From: Saliniradius amylolyticus
GTDB lineage: Bacteria; Pseudomonadota; Gammaproteobacteria; Enterobacterales; Alteromonadaceae
Assembly (NCBI RefSeq): GCF_003143555.1
Contig: NZ_CP029347.1
Span: forward strand, 682,001-746,000
Reading direction: 5' to 3'
DNA: 64,000 nucleotides
A program made the position numbers and the translations under genes. The notes beneath the pieces are model-generated. The model was not told the origin of the DNA and made no database searches. It saw nothing but the letters and a program-made list of their open reading frames with translations. Position 1 is the stretch's first letter. The number at the start of each line of letters is the position of its first letter. Shown here one piece after another: positions 33,201-41,948 of this stretch.

Positions 33201-34817
33201 ATGATCTTTACCCACCGCCGCCAGCTCACGCTATTAAAAACACTGATTCAGAATGCTCAGCAGGCCGCTATCCTGATTCAGGGGGATAGCCATATTCTTG
33301 CAGCAAACACCGCTGCCATGCAGCTGCTGCAGTTGCCGCAAGAGGCCAATGGTCCCAAAGGCCTGCATCACACAGTAGACGGCCAGTCACTGAGTGCCTT
33401 GTTAAAAGGCCGCGAAGAAGTTTGTCTCGGAGAACAGCAGCAATATTGTCGGGTTACTCAATCCCAGGTGCTTGAGGGGAATCAAAGTCTGGGGTTGTAC
33501 TTCCTGGAGCCATCCGGTGTATCGCGTGTCGACGAGCAGCTTTATCGCAGCGTGCTGGATGAATTACAGGAAGCGGTTGTGGTTATGGATGAATCGGAGC
33601 ACGTGATAGTCGCAAACCAGCGGGCGCTTGAACTTTTCCAGAGTCACGATCCTCAGGAGCTCAAAGCTCGACTGCCCGGATATATTAAAGACATGCAGCC
33701 CGATGCGCCGTTGTCGATCAATGTGAACGGTGAAGAGCGGGTATTAAGCTTTAACCCCCGGACTGTGAATCTGGATAACGGTAACTATACTGCCGTGGTG
33801 ATCCGCGACGTGACCCGAGAGGCAAGGAAGACTCAGGAGCTATCTTTGCTTTCTACGGTAGTCAGTAATACCAGTACATCGGTGTTGATCACTGACCCTC
33901 ATGGCGGCATTCAGTATGTGAATCCGGGCTTCGAGTCGCTAACCGGCTATTCGTTGGACGAAGTGCGCGGTAAGAAACCGGGCAGCTTTTTACAAGGCGA
34001 TGGAACGGATCCAGAAACCGTGAAACGCATTGCTGCCAAAATTAAGAATCGCGAGCCCTTCTATGAAGAAATCCTGAACTACGATCGCAACGGTGTGCCT
34101 TATTGGATCATTCTGGCGGTGAATCCCACCTATGACGAAAGCGGTAACCATACCGGCTTTGTAGGGGTAAGTTCGGACATCCGTGAAATCAAGCAGCAGA
34201 GTCTGAAGCAACTCAATCAGATGGAAGCCATCGACGGACATTCAGCGGTCATCGAATTTGATCCTCAGGGGCAAGTTATTCGCTGCAATCAACACTGTCT
34301 GGAACAGACCAGTCACGGTGACAGCCAGCGGTTTTCCAAGGCTGTTAAGAATCTGTTTGAATTCACCGAGTCCGAGGTGGCCGAGCGGATCCGTCAGGGG
34401 CGCTCCGAACAGGTGGTGTTGAAGATTCCCGACGGCGACTCCCAGGTGGTGCTGGATTGTATCGTTTCACCACTGAAAGACTTCGACGGCAATGTGGAGA
34501 AGTTTGTGGTCTATGGCAACAACGTGTCCGAGCGTAACCAGCTGATAGAGAATACCCACAGTGCCATGTCGCAAGTACTGGATCGCATACAGGGTATTGT
34601 GACCTCTATAAACGGGGTCTCAGAGCAGACCAATTTGCTGGCGCTGAATGCGGCTATCGAGGCGGCCCGTGCCGGTGAAGCTGGCCGGGGCTTTGCCGTG
34701 GTCGCCGATGAAGTACGCACCCTGGCTCATAACTCTAATGAGGCTGCGGACAAGATCGGTGAACTGATTAACGAAACTAAGACTCACGTTCAGGATCTGT
34801 CGACCTTCTTAAATTAG
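33201..34817 (+). CDS. soluble multi-PAS chemotaxis transducer (BdlA-like)
   Basis: 538 residues with no membrane segment or signal peptide. Four PAS-like units are seen at about 15-105, 110-205, 220-330 and 335-440. The third has the LOV/Aer-type stretch [17 protein letters not shown], but Pro-Gly-Ser stands where LOV domains have Asn-Cys-Arg, so no photoactive Cys. The C-terminal 95 residues are a minimal signalling hairpin with the CheA/CheW contact tip [19 protein letters not shown] and [12 protein letters not shown]. The methylation helices are almost absent, so adaptation is limited. Such proteins sense redox or internal ligands and feed CheA or biofilm-dispersal control. Confidence 0.9.
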   Translation: MIFTHRRQLTLLKTLIQNAQQAAILIQGDSHILAANTAAMQLLQLPQEANGPKGLHHTVDGQSLSALLKGREEVCLGEQQQYCRVTQSQVLEGNQSLGLYFLEPSGVSRVDEQLYRSVLDELQEAVVVMDESEHVIVANQRALELFQSHDPQELKARLPGYIKDMQPDAPLSINVNGEERVLSFNPRTVNLDNGNYTAVVIRDVTREARKTQELSLLSTVVSNTSTSVLITDPHGGIQYVNPGFESLTGYSLDEVRGKKPGSFLQGDGTDPETVKRIAAKIKNREPFYEEILNYDRNGVPYWIILAVNPTYDESGNHTGFVGVSSDIREIKQQSLKQLNQMEAIDGHSAVIEFDPQGQVIRCNQHCLEQTSHGDSQRFSKAVKNLFEFTESEVAERIRQGRSEQVVLKIPDGDSQVVLDCIVSPLKDFDGNVEKFVVYGNNVSERNQLIENTHSAMSQVLDRIQGIVTSINGVSEQTNLLALNAAIEAARAGEAGRGFAVVADEVRTLAHNSNEAADKIGELINETKTHVQDLSTFLN

Positions 34818-34824
34818 TCCCATC

Positions 34825-34850
34825 AGGCCGTCATAGCACGGCCTTCCCTC
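34825..34850 (+). terminator. terminator after the PAS transducer
   Basis: AGGCCGT (34825-34831), loop CATAGC, ACGGCCT (34838-34844), then a C/T-rich tail. It follows the transducer stop by seven bases. Confidence 0.6.
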
Positions 34851-34900
34851 TTCAAACTTATAGCACTATGGTACTAAGGGCGTAGCAGCCTGTTTGAGGT

Positions 34901-34924
34901 AGGCTAGACTCATTCGGTTAGCCT
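34901..34924. promoter_or_regulatory. inverted repeat at the start of the CoA-ligase operon
   Basis: AGGCTA (34901-34906) and TAGCCT (34919-34924) with a 12-base spacer end eleven bases before the ATG. It may be an operator for a TetR/FadR-type repressor of fatty-acid genes. The left arm is part of the motif TAGGCTAGA seen upstream of two other genes, so it may instead be part of a promoter. Confidence 0.3.
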
Positions 34925-34935
34925 GAGTTTTGCCT

Positions 34936-36468
34936 ATGAATATTGCCCGGTTACTCTGTGAGTCTGGGGACACCTATGCCCATCGTCCGGCGGTGACCCT
35001 TGGCACTCATACCCAACAAACCTATGCTCAACTTGCCAGACACAGTGCCGTTATGGCCGGTCAGTTGCGAGCTCTTGGTCTGCAACCTGGCGATAGGGTG
35101 GCGATCATTAGCGCCAACTGCCCCGAGTACGTGCAGCTCTATTTTGCCATATGGCATGCCGGGTTGGTGGTGGTGCCGGTTAATGCCAAGCTCCATGCCA
35201 GTGATTTCAGCTACATTCTAAAACACAGTGGGGCCCGGGCTGTGTTTGTCAGCAACAAACTGGCCGATGTTGTTTGTGTTGTCGAGGGGCCGGAGTATCG
35301 CTTTGTCATTGGCAGCGAAGATTATCAGGCCCTAAACCAGGGCCAGCCGTTGGAATTAGTCTCACGCGCCGGTGATGAGCCGGCCTGGTTGTTTTACACC
35401 AGTGGCACCACTGGCAGACCTAAAGGGGCGATGCAAAGTCACCGTAACCTGCTGACCATGACCCAGTGCTACTTTTCCGATGTTGATAGCATCCAACCGG
35501 GGGATGCCGTGTTTCACCCGGCGCCCATGTCCCACGGTGGTGGCTATTATATTCTGCCACACATCGCTCACGGCGGTGTCAATGTGGTGCCAAAAAGTGG
35601 CGGCTTTGATCCTGAAGAATTGATGGCGCTGATGCCTCACTATCAGCAAATATCCTTTTTCGCTGCGCCCACGATGGTGAAACGATTGGTGGAATCAGCC
35701 AAGGGCAACGCTTCGGCCTTTAAAAACCTAAAAACCATTATTTATGGTGGCGGCCCTATGTATCAGCGAGACTTAACGGCCGCGCACGATCTTCTGGGCT
35801 ACCGGCTGGCGCAGATTTACGGTCAGGGTGAATGTCCCATGAGCATTACCGCATTGCCGAAATACCTGCACGCTGACTCTCAGCAGCCTAATTATCGAGA
35901 ACGTATGGCCTCAGTAGGCAAGCCGATGCTGGGCATTGAACTGCGCTTGGCCGACGAGCAGGGTAATGAAGTGGATCCGGGTGAACCAGGGGAGATACAG
36001 GTGCGTGGCAGCGCAGTGATGCTGGGCTATTTCAATAACCCAGAGGCAACGGAAGACACCATCGTCGATGGTTGGCTTAGGACCGGCGATATGGCCAAGC
36101 GATGTGGTGACGGTTTTATCACTCTGGTGGACCGAGCCAAGGACGTGATCATCAGTGGGGGGACCAATATCTACCCGCGTGAGATTGAAGAAGTACTGAA
36201 TCAGCACCCCCAGGTACTGGAGAGTTCAGTGATTGGCAAGGAGGATCCAGACTGGGGGGAAATTGTGGTGGCTGTTGTGGTCACTCAGCCAGGGCAGTTG
36301 CTGAGCGAACAGCAGCTGGATGAATATTGCCTGGACACCATGGCCCGTTTTAAACGGCCCAAGCACTATATTTTTACCGACCAACTACCGAAGAACAGCA
36401 CCGGTAAGATCCTGAAAACCGAGTTGCGCCGTCAGTTTGCCGCTTCTGAACAGGAGAATGTCCAATGA
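34936..36468 (+). CDS. AMP-forming acyl-CoA ligase
   Basis: 510 residues from the ATG at 34936 (a TTG two codons earlier is possible). All adenylating-family motifs are intact: the phosphate loop FYTSGTTGRPKGA, the YGQGE segment, GWLRTGDMAKR and the catalytic Lys region PKNSTGKILKTEL. It activates a carboxylic acid to the acyl-adenylate and then the CoA thioester in the cytosol. The stop overlaps the thiolase start (ATGA), and a 3-hydroxybutyrate dehydrogenase follows, so the operon probably handles a medium-chain, aromatic or hydroxy acid. The acid itself is not predictable from these residues. Confidence 0.9.
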   Translation: MNIARLLCESGDTYAHRPAVTLGTHTQQTYAQLARHSAVMAGQLRALGLQPGDRVAIISANCPEYVQLYFAIWHAGLVVVPVNAKLHASDFSYILKHSGARAVFVSNKLADVVCVVEGPEYRFVIGSEDYQALNQGQPLELVSRAGDEPAWLFYTSGTTGRPKGAMQSHRNLLTMTQCYFSDVDSIQPGDAVFHPAPMSHGGGYYILPHIAHGGVNVVPKSGGFDPEELMALMPHYQQISFFAAPTMVKRLVESAKGNASAFKNLKTIIYGGGPMYQRDLTAAHDLLGYRLAQIYGQGECPMSITALPKYLHADSQQPNYRERMASVGKPMLGIELRLADEQGNEVDPGEPGEIQVRGSAVMLGYFNNPEATEDTIVDGWLRTGDMAKRCGDGFITLVDRAKDVIISGGTNIYPREIEEVLNQHPQVLESSVIGKEDPDWGEIVVAVVVTQPGQLLSEQQLDEYCLDTMARFKRPKHYIFTDQLPKNSTGKILKTELRRQFAASEQENVQ

Positions 36469-37619
36469 GACTCACCCGAACCGGCATCAAGGGCTGGGGC
36501 CATACGCCTTTTGGCAAGCACGAAAAGAGTCTGGAAGCCTTGATGGTGGACGCTATTGATGAGGCTTTAAAGCATGCTCAAGTGGACGGGCAGGATATTG
36601 ATCAGGTGTTTCTGGGCCATTTTAACGCTGGTTTTTGTGAGCAGGATTTTACCGCCTCCTTGGTATTACAGCATCCGTCTTTAGCACGCTTTATGCCCGT
36701 TACCCGGTTGGAGAATGCCTGTGCTACCGGCAGTGCGGCGGTTCACGCAGCCGCTAAAGCCATCGAAAGTGGCGAGTCCACACGGGTGCTGGTGGTGGGC
36801 GCAGAGAAAATGACCCATCGACCCGGCGCTGAGGTGGGGCGCATTCTGGCTAGGGCGAGCTATGTGGCGGAGGAGTCGGCATATGGAAGCTTTGCCGATG
36901 TCTTTGCGTATATTGCCCGGCAATACGAAGAAAAATTTGGCGATGCCAGCGAGGCTCGGGCACTGATTGCGGCTAAGAATCATGCCAATGGGCTGAAAAA
37001 TCCTCTGGCCCATCTGCAAAAAGCGCTCGATGTGGGCTTTTGTCGGCAGGTTTCGGAGAAAAATCCTCGAGTTAGTGAACCCTTGCTTCGGTCAGACTGT
37101 TCGCCGATATCTGACGGTGCGGTGGCAATGGTGTTGTCTGATGCTTCCGATTGCACCGTGGCGATCAAGGCACTGGCCCAGGCGAGCGACTATCTGCCTA
37201 TGAGTCGCCGGGATATGAGTGAGTTGGCTGGATGTCGCCGGGTTTGGCAACAGGGGCTAGGCGATGCCGAATGGTCATTAGATGACCTGGATCTGGTGGA
37301 AACCCATGACTGCTTCACCATAGCCGAGTTGATGCAATACGAAGCCATGGGACTGACGCCAACCGGCCAGGGCTTGAGAGCCCTGCAAGAAGGTTGGGTC
37401 TATCCGGACGGTAAGTTACCGGTGAATGTGTCTGGCGGTCTTAAGGCCAAAGGTCATCCCATTGGGGCGACCGGTGTGTCGATGCATGTGATGGCCGCTC
37501 GCCAATTAGCCGGCGAGGCAGACGATATGCAACTTTCCAGTGCCAACCGGGCTGGAGTATTTAATATGGGCGGCACGGCGGTGGCCAACTATGTGTCGCT
37601 GCTAGAGCGAATCGAATAG
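36465..37619 (+). CDS. thiolase-superfamily acetyl-CoA acetyltransferase (SCP2/unspecific type)
   Basis: 384 residues. The nucleophilic Cys86 lies in RLENACATGSAAVH, the second His is in VSGGLKAKGHPIGATG, and HDCF (ETHDCFTIAELMQYE) supplies the remaining active-site residues. This is the branch close to sterol-carrier-type thiolases, rather than FadA or PhaA. It cleaves or forms a beta-ketoacyl-CoA bond. It overlaps the ligase gene by four bases, and the dehydrogenase gene starts nine bases after it, so all three act in one pathway. Confidence 0.85.
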   Translation: MRLTRTGIKGWGHTPFGKHEKSLEALMVDAIDEALKHAQVDGQDIDQVFLGHFNAGFCEQDFTASLVLQHPSLARFMPVTRLENACATGSAAVHAAAKAIESGESTRVLVVGAEKMTHRPGAEVGRILARASYVAEESAYGSFADVFAYIARQYEEKFGDASEARALIAAKNHANGLKNPLAHLQKALDVGFCRQVSEKNPRVSEPLLRSDCSPISDGAVAMVLSDASDCTVAIKALAQASDYLPMSRRDMSELAGCRRVWQQGLGDAEWSLDDLDLVETHDCFTIAELMQYEAMGLTPTGQGLRALQEGWVYPDGKLPVNVSGGLKAKGHPIGATGVSMHVMAARQLAGEADDMQLSSANRAGVFNMGGTAVANYVSLLERIE

Positions 37620-37628
37620 GAGAACAAC

Positions 37629-38414
37629 ATGACGTTAAAAGGCAAAGTGGCTGTGATCACCGGCTCCACCAGTGGCATTGGTTTAGCCACGGCCAGGGTG
37701 CTGGCACAAAACGGGGCCGATATTATGTTGCATGGCTTGATGAGTCAGCAGGATGGCGAGGCGCTGGCGAGCGAACTGGCCAGTGAGTTTGGCGTTAAGG
37801 TTTGTTTTGACGATGCGGATATGCGCGACCCGGCGGCCACCAAGGCCCTGTTGGAACGTACGGTGGCCAAGTTGGGTTCGGTGGATATTCTGGTGAATAA
37901 CGCCGGTATCCAGCATACCGAGACGGTGGACAATTTCCCGGAACAAAAATGGCATGACATCATCGCCATTAATTTAAGTGCTGCTTTCTTCACGACACAA
38001 AAGGCCTTGCCGGTGATGAAGAAAAAAGGCTGGGGGCGGATTGTGAATATCGCCTCGGTGCATGGCCTGGTAGGCTCGGTGAAAAAGTCGGCCTATTGTG
38101 CGGCAAAACATGGCATCGTGGGGCTGACCAAGGTTACGGCGCTGGAAAATGCTGATCAGGGTATTACCGTTAATGCCATCTGCCCCGGATGGGTGAATAC
38201 GCCAATCCTACAGGCGCAGGTGGATGATATGGCGGCCAGTAAAGGTATTGATAAGGAGACCGCTAAGCGGGCGCTGGTCACCACCAAGCAGCCACTGCCA
38301 GAGATGATGGAGCCCTCGCAAATTGGCGAGCTGATCCTGTTTTTATGCTCTGACGCGGCCCGCTCAATTACTGGAGCCAGCCTGCCTATCGACGGCGCCT
38401 GGACCGCTCAGTAA
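37629..38414 (+). CDS. bdhA: 3-hydroxybutyrate dehydrogenase (short-chain dehydrogenase)
   Basis: 261 residues, classical SDR. The NAD site is TGSTSGIG (11-18), NNAG follows at 90-93, and the catalytic triad is Ser143, Tyr156 and Lys160 (YCAAK). The late GQ-rich part ALVTTKQPLPEMMEPSQIGEL and SITGASLPIDGAWTAQ match bacterial D-3-hydroxybutyrate dehydrogenases closely. It interconverts 3-hydroxybutyrate and acetoacetate with NAD. As the last gene of the ligase/thiolase operon it could supply or consume acetoacetate. GGAGAACAAC precedes the ATG. Confidence 0.85.
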   Translation: MTLKGKVAVITGSTSGIGLATARVLAQNGADIMLHGLMSQQDGEALASELASEFGVKVCFDDADMRDPAATKALLERTVAKLGSVDILVNNAGIQHTETVDNFPEQKWHDIIAINLSAAFFTTQKALPVMKKKGWGRIVNIASVHGLVGSVKKSAYCAAKHGIVGLTKVTALENADQGITVNAICPGWVNTPILQAQVDDMAASKGIDKETAKRALVTTKQPLPEMMEPSQIGELILFLCSDAARSITGASLPIDGAWTAQ

Positions 38415-38415
38415 A

Positions 38416-38562
38416 TCATCGCTGATAGTTCCATATGCTGGTCACGCCGGTCTCCGAGCCGGTGTCCAGCTCAAGCGCAGTGACTCCAAAGCTAAGATCC
38501 CACACCGTGCAAAGGTAAATCAAGGCTAGCTTCTTATTGATACTCACCGCCGCTGTTAGTTC
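38416..38562 (-). pseudogene. possible 3' fragment of a lost gene
   Basis: A minus-strand frame of about 49 codons (ending TGA at 38418-38416) reads like a real protein end: VSINKKLALIYLCTVWDL, then GVTALELDTGSETGVTSIW. A GTG at 38547 lies in frame but has no ribosome site. The upstream part is cut by the first MITE-like repeat (38563). It looks like the remains of a secreted beta-rich protein, family unknown. Confidence 0.3.
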
Positions 38563-38829
38563 GTCATTCCTGCCCCTGAGCAGGAATCCACTGCTTAAGA
38601 TGACTTAGGTGTGTCGGGTAGCGCTTAAGTAACATTATCTGGTTCCCTATGGATACCTGCTTCGCAGGCATGACGGTGTTGGTGTAGCCCGTGCAGTTAA
38701 TTCAGCTTTTAATAAGTCATTCCTGCCCCCGAGCAGGAATCCACGGCTTAAGATGACTTGGGTGTGTCGGGTAGCGCTTAAGTAACATTATCTTGGCTTC
38801 CTATGGATATCTGCTTTCGCTGGCATAAC
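38563..38829. repeat. two tandem MITE-like repeats
   Basis: Copy 1 spans 38563-38674 (112 bases) and copy 2 38716-38829 (114 bases), about 80-90% alike. Copy 1 has near-perfect terminal inverted repeats (GTCATTCCTGC and GCAGGCATGAC, 10 of 11 when reversed). Inside both copies are AGGAATCCA, TTAAGATGACTT, GTGTCGGGTAGCGC and TAACATTATC. There is no coding capacity. The right end of copy 2 is degenerate. Together with 38675-38715 and 38830-38860 this fills the 542-base gap between bdhA and the next receptor. Confidence 0.75.
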
Positions 38830-38860
38830 AACTAAAGAAGAGCGAGACTTGGGTGGAAAA

Positions 38861-38891
38861 AATAAAAAAGCGCCGCTCAAATGAGCGGCGC
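38861..38891 (-). terminator. terminator of the first TonB receptor (38957-41674)
   Basis: GCGCCGCTCA (38870-38879) and TGAGCGGCGC (38882-38891); on the minus strand the hairpin is followed by a T run. The stem is nearly identical to the one at 41901-41922. Confidence 0.85.
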
Positions 38892-38956
38892 GAAAGATCC
38901 ATCGAGAGGGCACTCAGATGGACACAGGACCAGGACCAGGGAGTCCAACCCGTTAA

Positions 38957-41674
38957 CTAGAACTTCACTGACACGCCAGCGTAAGCGCGGCGCCCATAGT
39001 TGTATTCGGACAGCAGTGCACGAGTGCCTTGCTCCGATTCAACAAAGGTTTTCTGATTCTCATCGGTCAGGTTCAGTACCTGCAATGTCACCGAGACATT
39101 GTCGTTGATGTCGTAGCCGAAGTTGGCATCCCACTGACCGTAGTCGTCGGTGTAACGGTCGATATGACGGGCGAGGCCAGCGTAGTATTCACTGCGGAAC
39201 GTGTAAGATAACCGGGCCAGAATACCACCGGCCTCATAGTAACCGCTGAGGTTATAGGTATCCTCTGAGTTATTCGGTAATACCGCGCCTTCCTCGTCCA
39301 TATCGGCTTTCTGATAGGTGTAATTAGCCAAGGCGCCAAAGCCGTTACCAAAATCATGCTGGAAATTGATTTCCACCCCTTTATTGGTGCCGCCGGAACC
39401 GTTAACCGGGGTTCTTAGCTCCATCTGAGAGATGCTGTAACCCACGCCTTCTTCGTCCAACACATTGACGTTCTCATCATCTGGGAGCAGCACATTAGTC
39501 TCGACCATTTCCTCGGTCACATAAGATTTAATGTTCTTGTGGAAGTAGGCCACCGACAGAATGGAGGCATCGGAGAAATAATATTCCGCCGAGAGATCGT
39601 ACTGGTCGGCCTCGGTAGGGTTCAGGTGAGGGTTACCCTGAATGCCGCCAGTGCGCGAGTAAATTTTACGCTGTGCCAGTAAGTCGTAATCCGGACGGGA
39701 CATGACGCTGGCGGCGGCAAAGCGGATAATCACCTCATCGCTCCAGTCGTAAGAAATATTCAGACTTGGCAACACATCGGTGTAATCGCGATCGACCGTA
39801 ACTGGAGATTGCGCTTCGGCCAGTCTGTCGCCGGGGAACCAACCGTCCGGCTTAAGAATGTCAAAGCCGATGCTTTGCTGGTCGGTTTTCGCCACTCGAA
39901 CCCCGAAGTTACCCTGCCACTTGTCATGGTCGAAGTTGGCCTGAACGTAGGCACTGGTGACTTTTTCGTTGATGTTTAAGGCGTAAGCGGGATGCCAGTA
40001 GCTTCTTAGCAGGCCGACTTCCTCAAACGCACCGTCCATTGCGTTAAAGTCAAAGGCATATAAATAGGGCTGTTGACCACTGCCCATAAAGTCATTCACT
40101 GTACCATTGGCGTAACCATTGAGATCGATGGACTGTACCCCAAAGCCGGGGTACAGGCTTTCCAGATAGGCCGAACCACTGTACTCCTCGTTATAAGAGA
40201 ACCACGGATAATGCTCGTTTAGCTGTACCCGGGAGGTCTTGTCATGGTCGCTGTATCTTAAGCCCGCATCGATGGACGTAAACCAGCTGTGATTTAGCAG
40301 GTAGTTAAAGTCAGTCTGGAAGTAGACCTCTTCTTCGTCGTTGACGTAATTCTTATCGGCAATGTAAACGCCCACATAGTCTTCGGCAGTGGTATCCGGG
40401 CTCAGAGTGAAGTCGATCTGATCACCGCTCATATCGAAGCTGGCCTGGCTTTGGGCCTCAAAATCCAGCGCACGAATGGAGATAGCGCCATCGGCCTTGG
40501 TTACACCGGCCTGAGCTGTGAGGGTAAAATCAGTGGCGTTCCACTCAAACTTCAGGTCGTGTACCCGGGTGTCGTAAGCGCCTTTCTCACGGGTTGAGCG
40601 ATAACGTGATTCCAGAAAGTTACCATAATGATGCCATCTGGGATCGGCATTGAGGTCGTTATTGTTGGGCGACAGGTTGCCTGAAGTCATAATATCACCG
40701 TCAAGCTGTCCGCTCAGGTCGGCAAAGCTACTCTCGCCGATCCATACGCCATTGGCAAAAAACTGATTGGTTTTATCGGCACTGGAATAAAGATTATTAA
40801 AGGTCAGCAACTTGTCATCGTCGAACGCATACTGGATTGCCGAGGAAAAGGTGGTGAGCTCTTTATTCGCGTTATAGCGAGACGCGTTCACGTCACGCGG
40901 GGTATAAACAGTCTGGCCATCGATTTCATGTAAGTAATTGAAGCCTGTACCGCCCAGCCCATCGCGCTGAGTGGTGGTTTCTTTGAGCACACCGCCAAGG
41001 TTAAAGCCAAGGCGCTCATCCTCACTTTTCCAGGTATAAAAACCGGACAGGGTCGGACTGTGTTCGCCGGTGGTTTCCTGATAGGTGTCCTTGATGGAAA
41101 ACGCCACCGAGTTGGCCTCGGCATCTAAAGGACGACGAGTCTTCACAATCACAGTGCCCCCCAGGGAGCCTTCCTGAACTTTGGCTTGTGCCGATTTGTG
41201 GACTTCCAGTGTATCGATAAGCTCAGTGGGCAATAGTGAGTAGTTAAAGCCACGAGAGGCTTTAACGATTGAGGCCGATGCCGTTGCAGAAGCCACACTT
41301 TGGCCATTAAGCAAAGTCAGGTTCAGGTGAGGCGCGGTACCCCGAATACTGACCCGGTCACTCTCGCCTTCAGACCGCTGCACCTGTACCCCAGCCACTC
41401 GCTGCAGTGCGTCGGCGACCGTTTGGTCGGGGAATTTACCGATGTCTTCCGCCGAGATGGCGTCGACGATGGTATCGGAAAAGCGCTTGATGTTCAGACT
41501 CCGTTGCACTGACGCTCGATAGCCTTTGACTTCAACAATCTCGACATCTTTCTTGGCATCTTTGTTGTCTTCGTTATCTGACTGTTGTGCGTAAGTTGCA
41601 CCGTGAACTCCGGCACTTAGCAATAGAGCGACCCTGATGGCGCTGGCGGTTTTTTTCAATGCGTGTGACTTCAT
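38957..41674 (-). CDS. TonB-dependent receptor, Xanthomonas/Caulobacter type
   Basis: 905 residues from the ATG at 41674 (AGGGAAAG upstream); 15 extra in-frame codons to 41719 are rejected. Signal peptide to TYAQQ; a TonB-box-like VEIVEVKGYRASV; plug motifs ISAEDIGKFPDQTVADALQRVAG and RGTAPHLNLTLLNGQ. This is the TIGR01782 branch, typically importing glycans, oligosaccharides or other large organics in marine bacteria. The barrel ends AYAGVSVKF with terminal Phe. No carbohydrate enzyme is adjacent, so its substrate is open. It has its own terminator. Confidence 0.9.
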   Translation of the reverse strand: MKSHALKKTASAIRVALLLSAGVHGATYAQQSDNEDNKDAKKDVEIVEVKGYRASVQRSLNIKRFSDTIVDAISAEDIGKFPDQTVADALQRVAGVQVQRSEGESDRVSIRGTAPHLNLTLLNGQSVASATASASIVKASRGFNYSLLPTELIDTLEVHKSAQAKVQEGSLGGTVIVKTRRPLDAEANSVAFSIKDTYQETTGEHSPTLSGFYTWKSEDERLGFNLGGVLKETTTQRDGLGGTGFNYLHEIDGQTVYTPRDVNASRYNANKELTTFSSAIQYAFDDDKLLTFNNLYSSADKTNQFFANGVWIGESSFADLSGQLDGDIMTSGNLSPNNNDLNADPRWHHYGNFLESRYRSTREKGAYDTRVHDLKFEWNATDFTLTAQAGVTKADGAISIRALDFEAQSQASFDMSGDQIDFTLSPDTTAEDYVGVYIADKNYVNDEEEVYFQTDFNYLLNHSWFTSIDAGLRYSDHDKTSRVQLNEHYPWFSYNEEYSGSAYLESLYPGFGVQSIDLNGYANGTVNDFMGSGQQPYLYAFDFNAMDGAFEEVGLLRSYWHPAYALNINEKVTSAYVQANFDHDKWQGNFGVRVAKTDQQSIGFDILKPDGWFPGDRLAEAQSPVTVDRDYTDVLPSLNISYDWSDEVIIRFAAASVMSRPDYDLLAQRKIYSRTGGIQGNPHLNPTEADQYDLSAEYYFSDASILSVAYFHKNIKSYVTEEMVETNVLLPDDENVNVLDEEGVGYSISQMELRTPVNGSGGTNKGVEINFQHDFGNGFGALANYTYQKADMDEEGAVLPNNSEDTYNLSGYYEAGGILARLSYTFRSEYYAGLARHIDRYTDDYGQWDANFGYDINDNVSVTLQVLNLTDENQKTFVESEQGTRALLSEYNYGRRAYAGVSVKF

Positions 41675-41892
41675 ACGCTTTCCCTCGAGTTGGAAACAGG
41701 TTGTTAACGAGGTCAACAAAACTAAAACAATGAATAAATAATTTCAAATAAATTTTATAATAAAGAATATATGATTCTTTCTGTGGTAGGGATTTATCGA
41801 TGAATGACAGCGCAGGGCGCATGGGTCTCAAGAAGCGCAGAGTCTGCATAGCGCTTTACTTTAATGGTTCGGAGATGGAAGAGAGAATGGAA

Positions 41893-41924
41893 TAAAAAAA
41901 ACGCCGCTCAGTTGAGCGGCGTTT
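41893..41924 (-). terminator. terminator of the second TonB receptor (41949-44279)
   Basis: ACGCCGCTCA (41901-41910) and TGAGCGGCGT (41913-41922), with a T run on the minus strand. The stem matches the first receptor terminator at nine of ten pairs. Confidence 0.85.
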
Positions 41925-41948
41925 TGAAGTGAATGGCTTTACGAATAC

